Source: Xenopus tropicalis
Taxonomy: Eukaryota; Chordata; Amphibia; Anura; Pipidae
Direction of reading: 5' to 3'
Assembly (NCBI RefSeq): GCF_000004195.4
Contig: NC_030678.2
Span: forward strand, 76,133,404 to 76,197,403
Length of the DNA: 64,000 bases
The position numbers and the translations under genes were made by a program. This document shows, in pieces, positions 1 to 12,400 of the stretch (position 1 is its first letter; each line of letters starts with the position of its first letter). Below the pieces are notes generated by a model that ran no database searches, was not told the DNA's origin, and was given only the letters and a program-made list of their open reading frames with translations.

Positions 1-381
1 CAGATGATCAAAAGCCTCATAGGAAAAAAAACGCTGAGCTCTGTAAAGAAAATTCCTCTAATGCCACGCTCCTGCACCAAGACCAAGACTGGTGTACATG
101 CGCAGTTAGTGACACTATGAGGAAGCTTTCTACTGATTGGCTCAGATCACACATTCCTAAGGGGAGGAGGGAGTTCTTAACATTCTTGAGGGAGGGAGGA
201 GCAGGAGATGGGAGATAGGAGATAGATGTGCAGATTCTGGCACAGAAAAACAAAGAGACAAGAAATCTTATTTCTTTTGAAAGAGAACTCAGTGCAGCGT
301 TTATGTATGTTCTTATGGCTGTATTTACATAGACCTTTCTGATAAAGCTTACTTAGTTTTTACCTTTCCTTCTCCTTTTAT
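1..381. repeat. Interspersed Xenopus repeat, right-hand part
   Basis: The window opens inside a repeat whose right end reads TTTTTACCTTTCCTTCTCC. The same ending, preceded by GGCTGTATTTACATA and CTGATAAAGCTTA, occurs at 62225-62289, and in reverse complement at 54931-55010. The open frames here have no recognisable protein similarity. It is a nonautonomous, probably MITE-like element; its class is not settled. Confidence 0.7.
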
Positions 382-640
382 GTCAACGTTAAACTTTTAT
401 ACATGAACCACTTTCACTAAACCTATGTTTCATGAACAGTCCTTAAATTCTGAGCACAAAAGGGCTAACACTTGGATATTCTGAATTGATCCGTGAATAA
501 GGTTTGATTTACATTTAGGGTTATGGCACAAGAACAATTTTTCCCCAGCGATTTAATCTGTGTTACAGCTGGCAACAAATCTCCTGAAAATGACTTTAAC
601 ATTAAATTACTCAAAGCTATCTGGCTGATAATTAATGATA
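382..640. other. Intergenic, nothing recognised
   Basis: AT-rich sequence without a convincing coding frame, RNA gene or repeat that I recognise. Confidence 0.5.
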
Positions 641-756
641 ATTATCTCTACGTGTATTTTAGCAGAGGCACGTGTATTTTAGCAGAGACAATTTTTGGTA
701 TTGTCAATGGCAGGGTATTTTCTGGTACTAGCCATGACAAGTAGCTCCATGTGTCT
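641..756. repeat. Fragment of the element seen at 36060-36535
   Basis: It shares GTGTATTTTAGCAGAG, TGGCAGGGTATTTTCTGG and CATGACAAGTAGCTCC with the element at 36060-36535. Part of it is a short direct duplication (CACGTGTATTTTAGCAGAG twice). The short open frame across it is not a gene. Confidence 0.6.
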
Positions 757-761
757 AAGGG

Positions 762-906
762 CCGTGACACACGTTGAGATTAGTCGCACCACGACAAATC
801 TCCGTGGTTGTGGGCGACTAATCTCCACGCAATGTCATCCCACTGGTTAGAATCTAAATCGCCGGTGGGATGGCATATGTGGTGCCGTGATTTGCCGAAG
901 TTGCTG
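762..906. repeat. Degenerate fold-back MITE (GATTAGTCGC family)
   Basis: It contains GAGATTAGTCGC followed by its complement GGGCGACTAATCTCC, and the TCCCACTGG / GGTGGGATGGCAT pair. These are hallmarks of the better preserved Harbinger-like copies at 22819, 29593, 35674 and 36186. The ends are decayed and no target duplication is visible. Confidence 0.65.
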
Positions 907-956
907 AAGTTGCCTTGCGTTTAATTGCCACAAATTTTTAAAAAGTCAGTTGCAGC

Positions 957-1016
957 GACTAATGTATGTATATCTTTATTTATAAAGCGCTACTTATGTA
1001 CGCAGTGCTGTACAGT
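957..1016. repeat. SINE/LINE 3'-tail-like fragment
   Basis: TTATTTATAAAGCGCTAC followed by CGCAGTGCTGTACA matches the tail common to vertebrate L2/SINE-type repeats as I remember it. Related fragments occur at 38195-38270 and 50028-50110. Confidence 0.45.
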
Positions 1017-2859
1017 AGACTAATTGCAGTGGCTTTTGCATCATAGGATATTATAAAAGTTGCTGTGACTAATTAAGCTGCGTTTTCACTGTGCAAATTA
1101 GTTGACACAACTTTTTAAAAAAGTGGCGGGTACTAATTGCTGTGACTTCGCCCTGAGAGAATAGTTGCCCGCTGTAGCAGAGATTTATTGTGGGTGACTA
1201 ATCTCTCCATGGGGCATTAACCTTAGCCTGCTAAACTATAGTTGCCACCTTTTCCTGAGAAAAAAGTGAAAGAAAGGAAATATATGTACCTATTTAATCT
1301 CACTAATTAATAATGTTGAAATCTAAGTAAGATGTTTTACTAGCAGGGCTAATAATATACTGGGCAGTTAACTACCCTGGCTGTAAGAGGAAGAAAATCA
1401 CATCCATGAGCTCAGGCCTGGACTGGCAATGTGTGAATTCTGGCAAATGCCAGAGGGGCTGCTGTAAGATGCCCTGGACAGTCACTATTTATTGGGCTGA
1501 TGGGGGGCTGTTTGGACCTCTGCCAACCTAAAGCAAACAGTCAACAAATGACAACCATTTATCTGGTGTTTCTGTTCGCTAAAAAAAACGCCACTATTAT
1601 ATTGAATTTATTACACTGAAGGTGGTGTAAGGTGTGCTTGTTATTATTAATGATGTAAAAACCACATTTTAAAAAGTTTTAGGCTAATGTCCCACAGGGA
1701 GATTAGTTGCCAGTGATAAATCTTTGCCACTGTTGGCAACTAATGTCCCCAAAACGGTGCATGTAATTTTATAAAGGGGTGCATCAAAGGTTTGTATTTA
1801 CAGTATTTACAGGCAAGTGGCACACCAAATGTTTTATACATAAAATGTACACACAGGGAAAATGCTAAAAGTTGACAAAATGAAAAGATTGATACAAACA
1901 TGGACGTAACACTACTTCCCTCAGATTTTTTTGTAAACTTTTGTTTTTATTGATATTTTACATGTTTCATTGTTACATTTGTTTTCAAGTTTTACATGTT
2001 TTCCCTCATATTTTAAACAAAGTACAAATGTGTACAGAAAACTCTCAGTGTAGCAATCAACTGAATTGAAACATGAACATTAATACAATGGTAATTTGAA
2101 ATCTTGTGTAAAAATAAATTTAGATTTTCTGTAAACAGCATGGCGTATATTTTTTATTTTGCAAATCAGAGCCAGACCGTTTAGAGTCACACTTCCATGC
2201 GATCATTTTTTTTTTTTTTTTTACACAGATTGCACCACGTTTTACAGTTTTTTTTGTATTGTGTGGCATTAATTTGCTAGAGGGGGAGGTCTAGAGTGAA
2301 AGTTGTGAAAAGACCAGATAAATCAACATATTTATTTTCCCGCCTGTTCTGTGCTCCCATTGTGCAGTTACAAATGGTGGATTGTAAAGAAAAGGGCGCC
2401 CTGGGGCAGATGTTTAGGAAAGAAAAGGAAGGAAATACTCATTGACTGTAGTCAGTTCTTTGTGGATTGCGCATGTGTAATGGCAAACGAGCAGTTATGC
2501 CGAGGCAAATCAAAGTATTGATTTACATTTTCAGATGTTTAGGAGAATAAGCGTCCTACTGGTTTATATATGTATATGAACGCCCAATATACCGAGCCCA
2601 GGCTGATGTTAAGCTTCCACCTCCAACACTTAGAAATGGCGAGACTAGTACTGTATTAATGGCAGGGGGCTCTTCATTATAGGGGTCACTAATGTTACAT
2701 TCTTAATACGCATGGGAGCGAAGTGGGTAAGCATCCCTAACAGTAATCCCATCAACGTTCGCTCATTTTGTGGCTTATGGAACATTCCCCGCAATACACA
2801 GTAGGCAATAAAGGAAATGGCGACGTTACGCGTGCAACAAAAAAGGAATTCTAACAGAC
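1017..2859. other. Intergenic upstream of vezf1
   Basis: No gene is recognisable. Short repeat pieces are visible: a GGCCTGGACTGGCAA-type fragment at 1413-1560 (relatives near 44655 and 63765), a fold-back MITE scrap at 1680-1757 (GGGAGATTAGTTGCC ... GGCAACTAATGTCCC), and a T tract near 2206-2222. CpG content rises from about 2700 towards the vezf1 promoter. Confidence 0.5.
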
Positions 2860-3257
2860 ACGATTAAACAGCCGCCCCTTTTGTCTGGAGTCCCCACTCT
2901 GAATGAGGTAATTCCGCTAGCTCACATTATTGATACGAACAGTGGCCATTTTACCACGTCCCCCGATCCCTACCGCCATCACGCGCAGAAAAGGAGGGCT
3001 ACATAAATAAACAAGCAACACTGCAGTCCTTTATTGGGGAGGTTTATTTACACTCTATTATCACCACCTCTTCCACAGATTTGGGAAGACGGGGGAGTCT
3101 AGCCAAACACACGACGACCAGAAGGCGGGAGAGGACAAGTAAGGGTGGTAGTAGTGGGGAGAATCATGGTATCCACCCCCAACCCCCCTTCGCCAATGAC
3201 CGAAGGCGGAGCTGCTGCGCCACCCCGCTCCCCCACCAGTCCCCCTCCTCCTCCTCC

Positions 3258-3306
3258 CCAATGGTCTCTCCCAGAGGTTACCGGAAGTTGTTAGGCGCTG
3301 CCATAT
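3258..3306 (+). promoter_or_regulatory. Cluster of core-promoter-type motifs (CCAAT, ETS, YY1-like)
   Basis: CCAAT (NF-Y type) lies at 3258-3262 and CCGGAAGT (ETS/GABP type) at 3281-3288. GCCATATTC just after it, near 3299, resembles a YY1 site. This trio is typical of TATA-less CpG promoters and lies 155-205 bp before the start codon, so transcription probably begins nearby. Motif matches alone do not prove use. Confidence 0.45.
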
Positions 3307-3460
3307 TCTCAGCTGCTTTGTTGTAGGTTTCATGTAGGGATCCTTCGGCGACTTTTTTTTTCTTTTTTTTTCCTTCTTCCTTTTTTCCTCCTCCAAGCGC
3401 TGTGCTCCCTCCTCCCTTCCCTCTCTTTTTTTTCTCTCCCCTTCCTTCCCCGGGAACGCC

Positions 3461-3493
3461 ATGGAGGCCAACTGGACCGCTTTCTTGTTTCAG
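3461..3493 (+). CDS. vezf1: vezf1 coding exon 1
   Basis: Encodes residues 1-11 ([11 protein letters not shown]), identical to the mammalian VEZF1 N terminus as I recall it. It ends CAG followed by the strong donor GTAAGA at 3494, phase 0. It is too short to stand out as an open frame by itself. The upstream context CGCCATGG is a good Kozak match. Confidence 0.92.
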
Positions 3494-6400
3494 GTAAGAA
3501 TGAAAAAGAGACTTATTATCCGTCTGTAGCCATTTCCCCGTTTGCACATCTCTGTATTCGGTAGAAATCTGACAAAGGGCGGCGGAATCACCCCACCTCT
3601 TCCCCCCTCCTCGCCTTCCTCCCTCTGGCTCCCCCCTTCCCCGCCGCCGAGGCAGCAGCAGCCTCTCCTCCACTCCCCTCCCCGGGAAGCGGGGACACCC
3701 GGGAGCAAACAGCCCCCCCACATCCACCACCTCCTCCTCCTTCTCTCCTCACCCTCCCTCCTTCCCCGGGCAGAGAGGGGAGACAGGAGCCGGCTGCACC
3801 GGGCGGAGGCAGACACAGGAGGGGAGAGACAGCGCAGAAGAGACACTATTTTTGTCCTTGTAGAGCAGAGAGAGAGAGAGGGCGGAATGGGCTGGCTGGC
3901 TGGAGGGAAAGCTGTGGGGAATGAACTGGAATGTTAGCTTGTTAGATTGGAAATTTCATTCCACAAAACCTTGATTGCGATTTACTTTAAGTCAAACAGC
4001 AGATTGTGTGTTCCACCAAAACCTTTCTCCTCTCACGATCGTGTTCTGTAACAGGAGCTGCTAGGAGCGCATTGTAGCACGGCAAGGCCCCAGCATTGAT
4101 CCCTTTGTTTGTAGTGCCGCATTTTAATCCTGTTTGCCCATAGCCGCTACACTGTGCGCCTGCGATAGACTCGCTCTTCGTGCAGATAACGGACTGCCGA
4201 GCTTTGATTCTGTTATATGGTACAGATACACATTTATTATACCCTGCGCTGGTAGTGCAATGGCGTTGTTCTGTAGAATGGCTTAGATCGTATGGGGGGG
4301 GGGGTCAGTGTGTCAAGTCTGGCTGCGGTTTCACTTCTCGACGCATTGCAAGGGTATATAGATATTTTGACGTTGAGGTATAAGAAGGCAATATCTGTGC
4401 CCCACCAACAGGTGAAATCTAGCCCCGGGTGGGAACATACAATTGCTTACATGGCCGCAGTGCTGCATTGCCTTGGGGGAGTAGTGCTGTGTCACTGCAG
4501 GCTGTGCGGCCGAGACTTGGGGTAATACCGGCTTATTATGGCCACTGACTGCACCTCCCGTACTTTTACAGATTATGGCGAGTTGCTGCAATTTGATCTG
4601 TTGTTTATTTACCCACTAGACTTTTTTTGATCAGTTTCCAGATCTAGCTGTTAGTTTTAGTAGTTCAAATTGCCTTAGTTGGCCCTTTCATGTTTTCTAA
4701 AATGAGAGATAATTTGCAGGTGATTGTACAAGAGTTGAGCTGTAAATCAGGTACATAAGGAAAGTTCACTTAGGGCTGTTTTGTTAGTTATGCAGGGTCA
4801 GAGACCAACTGAAAGTGACCTTTTGTATACAGTCATGCAATCTCTGGCAACAGAGAGACCCACTGAGGTTTAGATCACATTTTAAGATTACTTTTTTTTA
4901 TTTTATTTTTTTCTGTTCTTTAAGTCTGGGAGCAACTGTCCCATTATGTCATAAAATGAGTTAGGTCTTTACATATAGTACCATATTAAGGTGCAAGAGA
5001 GCAATTGCATGCAATAACTTTGTTCTGACAAGTTGAATAAATTTCATACACATTCGTGTTTTTGTTAACCTAAAGCGTTTTTCCTTTGAAATTATATTAA
5101 AATGTAACGTGTAACTACGTTTAAAAAGGGCGTTCAATGGTTCTATTAACAGATTTCTTGTGTAGGCCGATATGATTTCTGAAGAAGCATTTGCATTCAT
5201 TCCACCTTTAATATGATACCAAAATTACAACATGCCTTGAATTTGTTGCAATAGGACAAGTGGATATGTACACAATTGATCTCTCAGAAATTGCATCCAG
5301 GCTATAGGAGCAGTTGTTTTAACTGTATATCTTCACATATGTCAGAAATTTAAAGCAATGTCTTGGCACAATAGATTCATCTAGATTTTGTAACATGTCC
5401 GCATCTGCTGTAATGTGTGATCACTTACACACAGGTATTTTAATATGTGTCCTGTGCAGTCGCCTTTTATGTGTGCCACTGCACAGGAATACATGTTTGT
5501 CTGAAGCCATTATTTTGCTTGTTCTCACGGGACCGCAATGAAACCTGCATTTGGCAGGTCAGTCCTGTGAATACCAACAGCACTGAAAAGAATGGCATCT
5601 GTTAACACATACAATCCTGTCTGGTAGAACACATTTAAATGCTGTGTGCAGTAGCCCTAAAGTTACCTCTTTAGCATTCTTTAAGCTGCCCACACTTGCA
5701 TGTCTTTGAGTTAAGTAAAGTACAGCTACTACTGGTCTTAAATTCATTTTCTTTATTATCCTTTATAAAGCAGTGACTTATTTATGCAGAGATCATTGAT
5801 TATTCATATAAGTCCTTATGCTAGTTGAGCTTACACTTTATGGTTCCTATGACAATTACACAGCAATCTAGGTTCAAATTAATCATGGACCAATTAACCC
5901 GTCTAATTTTGGTGTATGGTTGAAAACTCCAGATAGTATCCAGGATGTAAAAAAACTCAGAACCACCATTGCACCCTCTCCCAGTGGAGCCTATTATCTA
6001 AATGACAGTCAACTAATTGTAGCAATTACTAATATAATATGTAATTTGTATCTTTTTTTTCAGAATATCAAAAATGCTAGTCAACAGGAGCTTCCCAAAT
6101 GTAAGAGCTCCAAAGTGCCTGGAGGGAATAGAACTAAAAGACATGCAACTTCTAGAAGAAAGATAAATTCCTTTTGATATAAGACTTGCTGTAATCAAAA
6201 TCAAACGACACAGTTACTTAAAGGGAAAATATACCCCTTATTTTGGCACAAGCTCATTCAGGTTGGCCGAATTGCCAGAAGGAATATAAATGCATTATTT
6301 CTACACAGCCATACCTGATTCCACAGATTTTATGAAAGTAACCCTTGATATTGTCTGTTTGCCTATTCCCCCCCCCCCCCCCCAGTGTCTCACAATATTG

Positions 6401-9400
6401 TAACCCCTCCCTCGCCTTGTTTCATTGTAAAACGGTAGATCCTGGGAGTCCCTTTGTTTCGCAAAGAATTTGTACACCACCCACTAAGCAGAGGGACTTC
6501 AAGTCCCAGAATTTAGAACTTTACAATGGAACAAAAACAATGAGGCAGGGGGTACTATTGCACTTTCAGCATAGGGGATCATGGGAAATAGCTTGTTGAA
6601 GTTATCATGGGTACCTTCAATCTGTGGAATCAGGTATGTTTGTGTAAAAAAAAAAAAAAGCTCTACTGCATGACCTCATGTTAAAAGGGGGGATGGTATA
6701 TGTTCTCTTAAAGCATATACCATATTTATTGCAGTGCTTTTGGTTACTGTCACAATATTTTTTAGACTAATATTAAACAAAGTAAATTTAACACTAGCAG
6801 AGAAAGGTCTGAAAGTGCCTATGCTACCTTCCTTAGACTTCAATAGCCCATAACCCCAGTTATCTGTTCTTTTTGGGCTAAAATTGCACAGTTGAGTGTA
6901 TACTGGAGGAGAAAAATTTTATTGCATGCCTTTGAAGGCACCTGAAAGTCAGCATAATGGTAATGCTGAACTGTCTGGAGTAGAATTCTTTTGTTTCTAC
7001 CTGCATATCTGACAGTTTACCTGTCATATGCAGATAGAGAAAACAAACAATATTTCCTGCAACCAATTATGCTGTAAAGATCATAATTGTAATGTACATG
7101 ACAGGTGGCCTAGCAGTTTGGCCTTATCAGCCCGTGTAGGGGCAGAACCGAGGGGCCTGGCCGACCGATATCTGGCCTGAAATTGGCCAGATATTGATCG
7201 GGCAGGTTAGAAAATCCAGTTGGATCGGGGACCGCATCAGCTCGTTGATGCGGCCCCCGAACTAACTGCCCCATTGCTGCGTGGCCCCAGGGCCAAACGA
7301 TCGAATTCGCCTACATGCCTCCCCGATATCACCCACCCGTAGGTGGGGATATTGGGTGAAGATAGAGAGCAGATCTGCCCGTGTATGGCCAGCTTTACTT
7401 TATACTCATGGCACAGAGTGGTCAAACAACAATTTTTTTTTTTAAGCAATGTGCACACTTTTGAAAACTATGCATAGATAAGCAGATGGGTCAGAATAAG
7501 TACACAATTGTGTTTTTTCGCACTAGTTCATTGTTTGCACCATAGTTAGTTGTTTTGTTGGACTCAATCTGTGCTGTCCACAACTTAAAGAGAACCTTGT
7601 TTGCAGCTGCTTCACACATTCATTTGAATGCAGAGCAGCTGCTGAGGTGTAAGGTTATTTTAATTATTGTAGAGCTTCCTGAGAGGACCATGGCGAGCAA
7701 AATCCTGCATTTGTAGTGACCTTAACAATAAAGCTGTTCAAACAAGGACAATTGTATAACTAATTTTACTTTAGAAAAAAAGCATGCTCATAAAAACAAA
7801 AATTCAGCTTAAAAGAACAGTAACACCAAAAAATGAAAGTGTATAAAAGTAACTAAAATATAATGTGCTGCTGCCCTGCATTGGTAAAAGTTGTGTGTTT
7901 ACTTCAGAAAGTCTACTATACTTTATATAAATAAGCTGCTGTGTAGTATGGGGGCAGCTATTCAAAGGAGAAAAGGCACAGGCACATAGCAGATAATGTA
8001 ACCGGTGCCTTTTCTCCTTTTTTCCAGCTTGAATGGCTGCCCCCATGGCTACACAGCAGCTTATTATATAAATTATAGTAGTGTTACTGTAGCAAACACA
8101 CCAGTTTTACCAGTGCAGGGCAACGGTGCATTATATTTTTATTACTTTAAAGCTTTTATTTTTTGGTGTTACTGTTCCTTTAAACAGCACATTTCTAGTG
8201 AGGAGAGCACAGTGACAAAAGCCCCCACCTCATTATGTAAAACAGTAGGAATCTTATACAGAATGTGAAGTTATTGATTTTCATGTTCTTTAGTTTGGCC
8301 TAGACCATCCGTTAACCTTACCTGTGCTTTCAATCCCAATGAGTGTTATGCAGAATAGCCTACAGCGATATGCTTTAATGGATATTCATTGTGAAATCCA
8401 GTTTAACATAAACCATGCTTAAAACTATATTCTTCTGTCATGATTATTATGCTGTATTATATCTAAATTACACTCTTTATATAGCAAATAATTCAATCTG
8501 AATATTTGTGTGTAGGCAGCCATCTCAGTGCATTGTGCCTGATTCTGAGCTTTACACATTAGGTTGTTATCTGAAAGCAGTTCTAATCTAAGTTTTCCTA
8601 CACCTTGTAACTGGAGGAGTACCAAGCCAGACTTAGATTTCTTTTTTTTTTTTTTTTTTTTTAAATGCAGATTGTTTTTATATTTAAAAATATCACATGG
8701 GGCTAGCCATATTCTTCATTTCCCAGGGTGCCACAGCCATGTAACCTGTGCATTGATAAACTCCAGAGAGTATACTATAGAAGCACTCTATAGTAAGAAA
8801 TCTATCAATGCACAGGTTACATGGCTGTGGCACCCTGGGAAATGAAGAATATGGCTAGCCCCATGTGATAATTTTAAACATAAAAAAAATCTGCATTTAA
8901 AAAAAAAAAAAAAAAAAAAAAAAGCATTTCAGAAAAACCCGAAACCACCCTGCTGGAGAAGCTTTATTAACTAATGCATTTTGGGAAAAAAACATGTTTT
9001 GCCATGACAGTATTCCTTTAGAAAGAGAACATAGAGTTAATGGTGTAAAAGGTTGCATAATTGGAGGCTGTGTTATACATGGAGAAATAGACTGAGCAGA
9101 TCGACTTGCAAGGAAACAGAAATGTTAACAGGCAAATGTTCCCATTGCTTAAAAATAATTAGCTACCCAAATTGGATAAAGATTCCTGTAAAATTTCCAT
9201 GCTGAAGGGCTTGGGCTTGAGTGTTAAATTAATTTATATTATTACACTTCTCACCTAAAATGTAATACATACACAAAATTTTTACAATTGCAACAATGCA
9301 ACAATGTTGCATTTCCTACTAGTGGGTCATTGGCCTTAGGGTAATGGCATACAGGGTGGTTTCGGGTTTTTCTTTTGTTGCCCCAGTGGTTTGTATCCTT

Positions 9401-12400
9401 GTGGTTGGGAAACAAAACTGGCAAAATCAGCCCCATTGTTTTTAAATGGAAATCATTTGAGCATGATTTTGTGCCCGTGGTAGTGCAGAATTGCCACAGG
9501 CAACAAATCTCCCCATCTGCCATGGTCCTAACTGTGGCACATGTTCAGATTAGTTGCCTGTGATAAATCTGCTCTACTGTAGGTGACTAATCTCCTGCAA
9601 ATGCTTTCCCACTAGCAATAATTTAAATCGGTTATGAAAAAACACGAGTCACTTTATTTTTCCGAAGTAGCCCAAAGTTTCCATGTGAGGCAAGTTCAGC
9701 TACTTTGAGAAAACTAAGCAACACATATTTTCCCAGCAGTGATTTACATTAGCGCTGTTGAAAATGCCGGAGATTTGCCTGCAGAAGATCAGATTTATTG
9801 CGGCCAACTAATCTGTGTGCTATCACCCTAAACATCTAGGCGACCAATAAACGCCTGCCCTTCAAGGTGAGCACCCCCTCCCCATCCATTGCTTTAGGCT
9901 TTATAACTACGGTAGAAGATTGTAAACTGCTTCATAGCCCCGAGTTTATCACCAGTTGCCTTGCCTTCAGCACTAATCAATTCTAGTTTTATTTTTATTT
10001 TTTTTCCATTTAAGGTATCCATAATAAATTATGCCAGTTTTTCTGTAATTTAACTGTGTACTGCTTAAAAGTCTTCATTGAATATATTTTTGGAACTTTT
10101 GTTGCTGCTGTCATTCAAAGAAATGGACATTGCTCCAGTTTTGCAACTTAGGCTGAAAGAGCACATGGTGCACCTAGAACTGCAGTGGTCTTGTAAAATG
10201 CAGCAATGCTTAAAATGACTCCCCCCTTCTGCAGTTGCTTTTTTTTTAAATGGGAAACTTTAGGTGATTTATATGAACTAACAATAACATAATTTTCTAA
10301 CTTCATATACTTTATCAAATGTTAAGATCCTTGTAACATTAAAACACATGATGCCATCTTTATGATGTCCGTAGTTATTAGGGATCCACCAAATCCTTTG
10401 TAAAAGATTTAGCCAGATAGTAAAACTGAATAAAATCCTAATTTGCATACAATTTTTCATGCATATGCAAATTATGTTAGTGAGGGGTTAAAGAGTGGTA
10501 AAAAAATTTCAACCTCCTTTTTTTATATTAAGAAAAGTCTCATGATTTTATAGATTTGGGTGAGACCGAATCCTGCTGAAAAAGGCCAAATCTTTGCCGA
10601 ATCCTGGATTAGGTGCATTCCAAGGAGTTATATTTGCTGGATATCTTCACTTGTTGCCTGCTTTCATTTGAGAAAAAGAGTACATTCTTCACTCTAGGTT
10701 TCTAGTGAACATTTCTACTCAAAATCCTATTTTAAAATTCTGGCAGGAAGCCACAAATACATGCCTCAACAGTGAAGCCTTTTATCCAGGAAGTATAATC
10801 CTTGGAGATCTGTGCTATTTAAAATCTGCAGATCATAGTTAGATTATATCTAGGAAAAAATGTAATTTTTTTTTGCAGAAGTTGCCAGTTTTGTGCTTGG
10901 ATGGAGAAATCCATTCTCTGGTACTTGAGACTATATTTATTATGTGTCAAACGATTCCTGCCTTGCTTTATGGCTTGATTTTAGTTATACTTTCAAGCTC
11001 AGAGCCAGCGTCCCGCATGGCAAGCGCGATCAAATACTCTTTATTTAAACCATTGATAAACATTTTTTACTCTTCTCTCCTGAATGTTTGTGCCTATTGC
11101 CTTTCAGAGAGATAAGGTGGCTTTTTAGGGGAGATTTGTTGCCCGCGGTTGCTGAGAATTAACTGTGGGTGTTAAATCTCCCCATGTGCCATTACCCTTA
11201 GGCTGTTGTCATATGTTACATACATTTTTAAGTGCCAGAGGAGAAAATGCATTTTTGTTTCAAAATCATTTGAGCAGTTAAAAGGGGATTCGATGCCTGT
11301 CTGCATTAAGAAGTTACTGTGGATTTCTGGCTGAATTCTGCTCCTTGTGCATATTGACTGTGGGTGCCCTGACAGAACTGTAATCCACCACACATGGAGC
11401 AGAGTGGAAATCAATCTAAATTGAATGTGTGACCGTTACCAGCAGCGAAAACAGATCAGAAAATATTTCAGTGAAAAATATATAATTGCAAAGGGAGGCA
11501 TGTATAATATGTTTGTATATTTTTTGCAATTTGTGTTTCTTCACACCAAAACTAAATTTTTCATTTGAAAACACCCATTTTTATGTTTGCATTTATTATG
11601 TGTCAAAATTACAAAATGCTAATTCAAAACTCTGCCATCTAAAAGCAGTCAAGGTAATGTAGAGATGGTAAATGTCAATGGGAGATGTCCTAGGCAAATT
11701 GTAAGAGTTACTTAATTCATGGTTTTAGAGGTTTTCAGGGTTTTTTTTTTTTTTTGTAAGTTCACATAGTGCTGGGCGGTATGACCAAAAATTTATATCA
11801 CGGTATTTTTTTTATTATATCGGTATCACGGTATTTGACGGTATTTTTTTTTCCCCATGCATGATTAGGTGACCACGCCCAACCCCAAACACCCCACCCC
11901 AAACACCCCCCCCACCACCCCACCCCAAACACACACCCCCATCCCCTTCACATAAATATAACTTACTGGCCAGGCAGCCGCAGGCACCCACCGACAGCTC
12001 ACAGAGCCTCCTGGCAATTTTTCTTACTATTTCCGGGTTGCGCGCGTGACGTTAGCGCGCGCAACCCGGAAATAGTAAGAAAAATTGCCAGGAGGCGCCC
12101 ACACCGGTATGCCGGTAAGTTAAAAATTTTTATCATTTTTTAAAAAAAAAAACGGTGTTCGGTATATACCGGTATACCGCCCAGCACTAAGTTCACAAAG
12201 ATTTTGTATGTTCTCCTTTTTATGTAACTTGTGCTTTTTTAATTTGGATCTTTTAATAGATCATTAAACATTTGTGGTTTTAGTGGAGATGAGTTTATTA
12301 GTGGTTTCAAAACCACGAAAATCAGAATGTTGATAAATCTGCCCCTTAGTGTCTTGGCAACAAAATCTTCTCTGCATGTGGACTGACAGGCAGATCCCAT

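Larger units (their letters stand above)
2860..4170 (+). promoter_or_regulatory. vezf1: CpG-island promoter and 5' UTR region of vezf1
   Basis: CpG-rich sequence in a CpG-poor background surrounds the vezf1 start codon at 3461. No clear TATA box sits immediately upstream, which suits a housekeeping-type promoter. A pyrimidine-rich tract at 3351-3445 precedes the ATG and is probably 5' UTR. The island continues into the start of intron 1. The exact transcription start cannot be read from sequence. Open frames on both strands here (3061-3937) are proline-, arginine- or glycine-rich products of base composition. Confidence 0.75.

Noticed and set aside
3061..3937. Several 80-150 codon open frames on both strands around vezf1 exon 1
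   Set aside because: Pro-, Arg-, Lys- or Gly-rich products of CpG-island and pyrimidine-tract composition; no known domain, and the true coding exon here is only 33 nt.
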